A stretch of DNA of 64,000 bases, taken from NCBI GenBank assembly GCA_022822725.1, contig JAJEAN010000007.1, positions 1,561,045 through 1,625,044 on the forward strand, written 5' to 3'. The DNA is from Candidatus Latescibacterota bacterium (GTDB taxonomy: Bacteria > JAAXHH01). The position numbers and the translations under genes are program-made. Positions 58,905-64,000 of the stretch are shown in pieces; the first letter of the stretch is position 1, and every line of letters starts with the position of its first letter. The notes under the pieces are model-generated. The model was not told the DNA's origin and did not search any database. It saw only the letters and a program-made list of their open reading frames with translations.

Positions 58905-59851
58905 ACGCCGAAGGCCTCTTCCCGCGACGGTATCGAGTAGGTCGCCCCGCGGCCGCGGACCTTGAGACCCGCCATGACGGTACCCAGCCGGGAGGCTTCG
59001 ACGGCGTTCATGCCGTGGGTCAGTCCGTACAGCAGCCCGCCGTTGAACACGTCGCCGGCCCCCGAGGTATCCGCCACCTGCCCCTGGACGTACGCCGGAA
59101 TCTCGTGGATCCCGTCGTCCAGCCCCAGTACGGCGCCATCCACGCCACACTTCACCGCGACCATACGCACCCCCCTTTCCCGCGCCGACCCGATCACTAC
59201 CCTGGCATCGTCCGTTCCGAAGAGCGCCTCGCTTTCTTCGGGCGCACTCGGCAGGAGTATGTCCACGTGGGGGATGATCTCGTCCAGGGCTTCACGGGCA
59301 TCGTCGAGAGACCAGAGTCCCAGCCTGAGGTTGGTATCGAAGGCCGTCACGACGTTGTTCTCGCGCGCAATCCGGAAGGCTTCCAGCACGGCCGCCCGGC
59401 TGCTCTGCGATATGGCCTGGGTGATGCCGCTGGCATAGACCACTTTCGCGCTGCCGATGTAATCCGGATCGATGTCGGCCGGTTCGAGGAAACTCGCGGC
59501 GCTTCCCGCCCGGTAGTAGGTGAACTCCCGTTCGCCGCCGGGCAGGATAGAGATGAAGTAGAGGCCGTTGGGCCGGTCGAGGGGCGTGGCGCAGCGCAGG
59601 TCGATGCCTTCCGACCGCCACGCTCCGGTAAGGAAGTCCTGGAAGGGATCATTGCCCACGTGGGTGACGTACCCGGTCTTCGCGCCCAGGCGGGAGGCCG
59701 CCACGAGCATGTTCATCGTGTCGCCGGCGAAGGTGCGGGTATAGGTGTCCGTCGTGGCGAGGGGGCCTTCGCAGAACATCTCGATCATGCATTCGCCGAT
59801 CGAGATGATGTCCAGTTCAGGCTGGCCAGCCGGTCTGTCCGGTATCCGCAC
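58877..59851 (-). CDS. PfkB family carbohydrate kinase
   Basis: A 324-residue ribokinase-family sugar kinase: N-terminal GECMIEMFCEGPLATTD, the GDTMNMLVAASRLGAKTGYVTHVG binding segment, and the anion-hole motif DTSGAGDVFNGGLLYGL (about 265-281) with catalytic Asp. The profile is close to 2-keto-3-deoxygluconate or fructose kinases; the substrate is unassigned. The GTG start has AAGG eight bases upstream. Confidence 0.9.
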   Translation of the reverse strand: MRIPDRPAGQPELDIISIGECMIEMFCEGPLATTDTYTRTFAGDTMNMLVAASRLGAKTGYVTHVGNDPFQDFLTGAWRSEGIDLRCATPLDRPNGLYFISILPGGEREFTYYRAGSAASFLEPADIDPDYIGSAKVVYASGITQAISQSSRAAVLEAFRIARENNVVTAFDTNLRLGLWSLDDAREALDEIIPHVDILLPSAPEESEALFGTDDARVVIGSARERGVRMVAVKCGVDGAVLGLDDGIHEIPAYVQGQVADTSGAGDVFNGGLLYGLTHGMNAVEASRLGTVMAGLKVRGRGATYSIPSREEAFGVYEGLREVT

Positions 59852-59859
59852 GGCGGACC

Positions 59860-60489
59860 TTACCTCTTCACGCTGACGGCCACGCCGTCCCTTAAGGGTA
59901 TGATCGTCGTCATGACGCCGCTGGTGCCGTAGGCCTTCCGGTTGTACTCCTGGATGGCCGTGGTCCAGTGGTCGTCGGACGGCTCGGTCACGCGCCCGCT
60001 CCAGAGCACGTTATCGGTGATCAGCAGGCCGGCAGGACGGATGCGCGGCAGCGCCAGGTCGAACACGCGGGGATAGTCGTGCTTGTCCACGTCGTTGAAG
60101 ATCAGGTCGAAGCTGCCCTCGGTCTGCGAGAGCAGGTCCAGCGCGTCGCCCACCTGGATCACGACGCGGTCCGCCATGCCGGCGCGCTCGATGAACTTCC
60201 GGGCCTGCGCGGCGTTCTGCTCGCTTCCGTCGGTGTAGTACACCCGTCCATCCGGCCCCACCGCCCGGGCAAGCCAGATGGTCGAATAGCCAATAGCCGA
60301 ACCCATTTCGAACACACGTTTCGCACCAATCAGCACGGCCATCTGGTGCAGCACGCGGCCGACCAGGGGGCCGACGATGGGGATCCGCTCCGCCGCGGCT
60401 TTCTCTTCCATCTCGGCCAGGACATCGTCCCTGTCGGGCATCAACTCCGTCAGGTAGCCGTCCAGCGCTTCCGACAATACGTTGGGCAT
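59860..60489 (-). CDS. class I O-methyltransferase
   Basis: A 209-residue COMT-like methyltransferase: VFEMGSAIGYSTIWLA (motif I, about 59-74), FDLIFNDVDKHDYPRVFDLALP and ITDNVLWSGRVTEP carry the metal-binding Asp/Asn residues. Such enzymes methylate catechol-type hydroxyls. AGGAG precedes the ATG. It sits between MlaD and the kinase. Confidence 0.9.
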   Translation of the reverse strand: MPNVLSEALDGYLTELMPDRDDVLAEMEEKAAAERIPIVGPLVGRVLHQMAVLIGAKRVFEMGSAIGYSTIWLARAVGPDGRVYYTDGSEQNAAQARKFIERAGMADRVVIQVGDALDLLSQTEGSFDLIFNDVDKHDYPRVFDLALPRIRPAGLLITDNVLWSGRVTEPSDDHWTTAIQEYNRKAYGTSGVMTTIIPLRDGVAVSVKR

Positions 60490-60517
60490 GGGGTTGTTGC
60501 TCCTGTCTTTGCCATTT

Positions 60518-61447
60518 TCAGAAGATTTCGACGGTCACGTACCGGCCGGGATTGGATTTCAGATCGACGACGAGTTCGTCGAGACTGGTTACCAGCCGGT
60601 CCATTTTACCGGCTACGCGGACGGCGTCTTCGTACAGCCTGTCATCCAGAAGCAGCTTCCCCATCGTGCCCTCGCCCCGGTCAAGCCGCGTGAGGATATT
60701 GCCGAGCGCAGTGGTTGTAGACTGCAGTTCGTCCATCATGGCGCTCAACCGGCCCGACGTGTTTTCCAGGTTGTCCAGCGTGCCGGTTATCTTGGACCGC
60801 TCGGTTTCACTCAGGTCCTTCATGTTGCTCACCAGTGAATCCATGTTCGCCATGACCCGGTTGACCTGGACGCTCTCCCGTTTCAGGGTATTCTGCAGTT
60901 CGACGGTCAGGTCGTGCACGCCGGCGAGACTGCTCTTGATCGACTTGTCCCGTTCCGGGTCCAGGAGGATGTTGGCGTTTTCTAGCAGGTTTCGCATGTT
61001 CAGGGTGACGGAATCGACCTGCGTGAACATATCGGAAATCCCGGGCGCGGCCGAGCCCTGGACAGTGCCCCCCGGCGCGATCATGTTTGTACTGACGCCC
61101 TTGCGGATGTTGATGGATTTCTCGCCCATGACGCTGCGCGAGATCACCTCCACCTGCGAATCCTCCGGGATCTCGTAGGGTTCGTCGATACGCAGTGTGA
61201 CTATGGGTGTAAGGTCGTCAAGGGTCACGGTCTCCACCTTGCCGATGCGCACGCCACCCACGAGGATCGGATCGGAGGATTTGACCCCGACGGCGCTGCT
61301 CAGTCGCACATCGACGAGGTAGGTATCTCCGGTTACGCGCCACTCTTTCAGGTAGAAGAGGCCCCAGACGAATGTGATGATCGCCAGGAGGAAGACTATG
61401 CCCAGTTTCGCTTCGTCGGGCAGCAAGCTGTTTTTCGTATACGTCAC
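60518..61447 (-). CDS. mlaD: MCE/MlaD family lipid-transport protein
   Basis: A 309-residue substrate-binding component with one N-terminal helix (about 13-32), one MCE domain (about 40-120: YLVDVRLSSAVGVKSSDPILVGGVRIGKV...) and a long helical C-terminal region (150-309) as in MCE proteins forming a tunnel. The GTG at 61447 has a GGGGGTG Shine-Dalgarno and lies 14 bp after mlaE; the longer frame runs into mlaE. It retrieves or delivers phospholipid between membranes. Confidence 0.9.
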   Translation of the reverse strand: MTYTKNSLLPDEAKLGIVFLLAIITFVWGLFYLKEWRVTGDTYLVDVRLSSAVGVKSSDPILVGGVRIGKVETVTLDDLTPIVTLRIDEPYEIPEDSQVEVISRSVMGEKSINIRKGVSTNMIAPGGTVQGSAAPGISDMFTQVDSVTLNMRNLLENANILLDPERDKSIKSSLAGVHDLTVELQNTLKRESVQVNRVMANMDSLVSNMKDLSETERSKITGTLDNLENTSGRLSAMMDELQSTTTALGNILTRLDRGEGTMGKLLLDDRLYEDAVRVAGKMDRLVTSLDELVVDLKSNPGRYVTVEIF

Positions 61448-61461
61448 GTCACACCCCCGGT

Positions 61462-62238
61462 CTACAGTATCGTCCTGGCCAGCAGATAGTCCAGGCAAAG
61501 GATCAGAATGCACGAGACCACCACCGTGTTGGTGGTCGCCTTGCCCACGCCTTCGGCGCCCGATCCCGGTTTCACCTTGAAACCCTGGTAGCAGGCGACC
61601 GTGGTAATCGTAATCCCGAAGCAGAACGCCTTGGACAGTCCGAAGAAGGCGTCCTGGGTCCGGAAGAACTCCCGCATACCCCGCTCGAAATCCGGTATGC
61701 TCACCTGCATCCGGTCGATCGCCGCGACCATGCCGGAAAGCACGCCGATCACGTCAGCGAACACCACGAGGACCGGCAGCATGAACATGCCGGCGATGAT
61801 GCGGGGAATCGCCAGGTAGACGATGGGGTTCATGGCCATCACCTCGTAGGCGTCGATCTGTTCCGTCACCCGCATCGTGCCGAGTTCCGCCGCGATGGTG
61901 GCGCCCACCCGTCCCGACAGCACCAGGGCGCCCAGGACCGGCGCGAGTTCGAGGACCACTGATGACAGGACGACGCTGCCCACCAGGTAGGCGGGAACGT
62001 ACCCCTGGAACTGGTATCCGGTCTGCACCGCGGTCACCAGGCCGGCGAAGAAGGCGATGATCAGGACGATCGGCATGGAGTGGATGCCGATTTCGAACAT
62101 CTGGTGGACCATCAATCCCCAGTATGTCCGGATGCGGGGCAGGTTCCGGACGACTTCGACCATCATCATGCCGAAGTCGCCGATATTCGTCAGCGCCCAG
62201 AGGACGCGCCTGCCAAGGAAGGAAAAAAAAGAAGTCAT
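61462..62238 (-). CDS. mlaE: MlaE family ABC permease
   Basis: A 258-residue permease with the MlaE hallmark LAPVLGALVLSGRVGATIAAELGTMRVTEQIDAYEVMAMNPIVYLAIPR (about 97-145) and five to six helices. I start at the ATG at 62238 (MTSFFSFLG); the frame extends 11 codons further. The ATPase MlaF, normally adjacent, is absent: upstream is the pyrophosphatase gene. Confidence 0.92.
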   Translation of the reverse strand: MTSFFSFLGRRVLWALTNIGDFGMMMVEVVRNLPRIRTYWGLMVHQMFEIGIHSMPIVLIIAFFAGLVTAVQTGYQFQGYVPAYLVGSVVLSSVVLELAPVLGALVLSGRVGATIAAELGTMRVTEQIDAYEVMAMNPIVYLAIPRIIAGMFMLPVLVVFADVIGVLSGMVAAIDRMQVSIPDFERGMREFFRTQDAFFGLSKAFCFGITITTVACYQGFKVKPGSGAEGVGKATTNTVVVSCILILCLDYLLARTIL

Positions 62239-62300
62239 GGTCGGCTTAATGGCCACGCGGCTTAAGGACAACGTGGCTACAGGACAACGCAGTCACGCGG

Positions 62301-64000
62301 CTACAGCGCGATTAGCGGGGCGATGACCAGGGACACCACCGACATCAGCTTGATCAGGATGTTCAGCGACGGGCCGGACGTATCCTTGAAGGGATCGCCT
62401 ACCGTGTCTCCCACGACGGCGGCCTTGTGGGCCTCCGATCCTTTCTCGTATCGAACGCCGTCGATGGTCAGTCCCTCTTCGATCATCTTCTTCGCGTTGT
62501 CCCAGGCGCCGCCCGCGTTGGCCTGGAAGATGGCCATGAGCACGCCGCAGACCGTGACGCCGGCCAACAGGCCGCCCAGGGTCTCCGGGCCGAAGATGAA
62601 TCCCACGGCGACAGGCGTCAGTACGGCCAGCAGGCCGGGCAGGACCATGCGACGGATGGCCGCCTTGGTGGAAATCTCCACGCAGCGGGCGTACTCGGGC
62701 TTGCCGCTTGCCGCCTCGAAGACCTCCCGGTCCTCCTGCGTCCACTCTCCTTCTTCCTTCCCGTCGTTCTTCTTCATCACGGAAAGCGCGGCCTTGAGTT
62801 CCGGGATGGCGTTGAACTGGCGCCGGACCTCCTCGATCATGGCCATGGCCGCCTGTCCCACGGCATTCATGGCGAGCGCGGAAAAGAGGAAGGGCAGCAT
62901 GCCGCCCACGAAGAGTCCCGCCATGACGCGGGGATTGGCGATGTCGATGCTCGAGATGCCCACCTGTACCATGTAGGCCGCGAAGAGCGCCAGCGCGGTC
63001 AGGGCCGCGGAACCGATGGCGAATCCCTTGCCGATGGCCGCGGTCGTGTTGCCCACCGCGTCGAGCTTGTCGGTCCGCTGCCGGACTTCGGGGGGAAGCT
63101 CCGCCATCTCTGCCACGCCGCCCGCATTGTCGGAAATGGGACCGTAGGCGTCCACGGCCAGCTGGATCCCCGTGTTGGACAGCATGCCCAGGGCGGCCAT
63201 GGCGATCCCGTATAACCCGGCGAAATAGTACGCGCCCATGATGCCTGCGGCGATGATCAGGATGGGAATGGCCGTGGACCGCATGCCGATACCCAGGCCG
63301 GCGATGATGTTGGTCGCGGTGCCCGTCACGGACTGTCTTGAAATAGACGTCACCGGACCGGTGTGGGTTCCCGTGTAATGCTCCGTGATCAGTCCGATGC
63401 CGAGACCTGCCAGCAGACCGATCGTAGCCGCGATGAACACGCCCAGGCTGGTGTAGGTCTCGCCGCCCAGGGTAAAGTCGCCGGGCAGCAAGTAGTCGAT
63501 GAGCAGGTACATGACGGCGACCATGATGGCCGAGGAGCCGAATTCGCCCTTGTTCAGGCCGGACTGGGGATTGCCGCCCTCCTTGACCGAGACCATGAAG
63601 GTGCCGAGGATCGAGATGATGATGCCCGCGCCCGCGATGATCAGGGGCAGGGTGATGAAGACCGGATCGTATACGCCCGCCACGAGTATGCCGGCGCCCA
63701 GCACCATGGATCCGACGATGGACCCCACGTAAGATTCGAAGAGGTCGGCGCCCATGCCGGCCACGTCGCCCACGTTGTCGCCCACGTTGTCGGCGATGGC
63801 CGCCGGGTTCAGGGGGTGGTCCTCGGGAATCCCGGCTTCCACCTTGCCCACCAGGTCGGCGCCCACGTCGGCCGCCTTGGTGTAGATGCCCCCGCCCACA
63901 CGGGCGAAGAGGGCGATCGACGAAGCACCCAGCGAGAAACCCGAAATGACGTTCAGCACCCGGCCGATGCCGGACTCGTCGATGCCGAAAAGGTTCGTGT
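62301..64000 (-). CDS. hppA: K+-dependent-type membrane pyrophosphatase, 5'-truncated
   Basis: The C-terminal 566 residues of a vacuolar-type proton/sodium pyrophosphatase; the start is outside the window. Segments [26 protein letters not shown] and [13 protein letters not shown] carry the pyrophosphate/Mg-binding acidic residues. [10 protein letters not shown] has Ala where K+-independent enzymes carry Lys, suggesting a K+-dependent pump. It uses PPi hydrolysis to energise the membrane. Confidence 0.95.
   Translation of the reverse strand, partial: TNLFGIDESGIGRVLNVISGFSLGASSIALFARVGGGIYTKAADVGADLVGKVEAGIPEDHPLNPAAIADNVGDNVGDVAGMGADLFESYVGSIVGSMVLGAGILVAGVYDPVFITLPLIIAGAGIIISILGTFMVSVKEGGNPQSGLNKGEFGSSAIMVAVMYLLIDYLLPGDFTLGGETYTSLGVFIAATIGLLAGLGIGLITEHYTGTHTGPVTSISRQSVTGTATNIIAGLGIGMRSTAIPILIIAAGIMGAYYFAGLYGIAMAALGMLSNTGIQLAVDAYGPISDNAGGVAEMAELPPEVRQRTDKLDAVGNTTAAIGKGFAIGSAALTALALFAAYMVQVGISSIDIANPRVMAGLFVGGMLPFLFSALAMNAVGQAAMAMIEEVRRQFNAIPELKAALSVMKKNDGKEEGEWTQEDREVFEAASGKPEYARCVEISTKAAIRRMVLPGLLAVLTPVAVGFIFGPETLGGLLAGVTVCGVLMAIFQANAGGAWDNAKKMIEEGLTIDGVRYEKGSEAHKAAVVGDTVGDPFKDTSGPSLNILIKLMSVVSLVIAPLIAL

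Overview
The window is a high-GC, gene-dense bacterial chromosome segment with about 55 protein genes, two tRNAs and no plasmid, phage or IS signature. The content suggests a free-living Gram-negative: MlaD/MlaE lipid transport, PBP1A, a LolD/MacB-type transporter, a secreted subtilase with a FlgD-like sorting tail, and a SecA with a large insertion and a C-terminal SEC-C zinc motif. PIG-L, acetamidase, PhyH and a membrane pyrophosphatase fit a deep FCB-group lineage (Latescibacterota/Gemmatimonadota-like). That placement is inference. The promoters I can see follow the ordinary sigma70 rule (TTGACW-N17-TAnnnT), not the Bacteroidota type.

Layout: 1-3.7 kb, a truncated PIG-L deacetylase, a branched-chain aminotransferase and a small hypothetical. 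3.9-12 kb (+), acetamidase, SDR, two tandem sigma54 response regulators, thioredoxin, FtsY and a DegT aminotransferase. 12-15 kb (-), an Fe-S/sulfur group (ErpA, Mrp, JAMM protease, XdhC). 15-22 kb (-), purS-purL-purQ, then an orphan FtsK-type 4TM protein and the subtilase. 22.4-26.7 kb (+), primary-type sigma factor and SecA. 26.7-46.6 kb (-), an AAA+ ATPase, then thrS-infC-rpmI-rplT-pheS-pheT-zapB-zapA-rny, xseA-xseB, a prenyl synthase, nadK, recN, pgsA and an unusual module (unknown protein, PqqD-like protein, mini FtsX permease, ATPase). 46.8-50.5 kb (+), an unknown membrane-anchored protein and PBP1A. 51.1-54.4 kb (+), tRNA-Gly, tRNA-Cys, a beta-propeller protein, PhyH and an SDR. 54.5-64 kb (-), a methyltransferase, SAM hydrolase, acetyl-CoA synthetase, a small coiled-coil gene (+), a PfkB kinase, an O-methyltransferase, MlaD, MlaE and the C-terminal part of a proton pyrophosphatase.

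Three observations stand out. First, the sigma factor has no in-frame AUG/GUG/UUG that would include its conserved region 1.2, but a perfect Shine-Dalgarno sits six bases before an in-frame AUC; infC in the same window has its classical AUU start, so both could answer to IF3. Second, short tandem repeats are everywhere: five of six convergent gene junctions carry them, no divergent junction does, and every divergent junction carries a back-to-back promoter pair. A related nine-base unit recurs at three loci, and a degenerate 10-bp-period array lies at 58.77-58.9 kb. Third, several proteins have unusual architectures: a duplicated AAA+ lid in a sigma54 activator, a doubled PurS, a stand-alone FtsK 4TM domain and a collagen-like insert in a JAMM protease.
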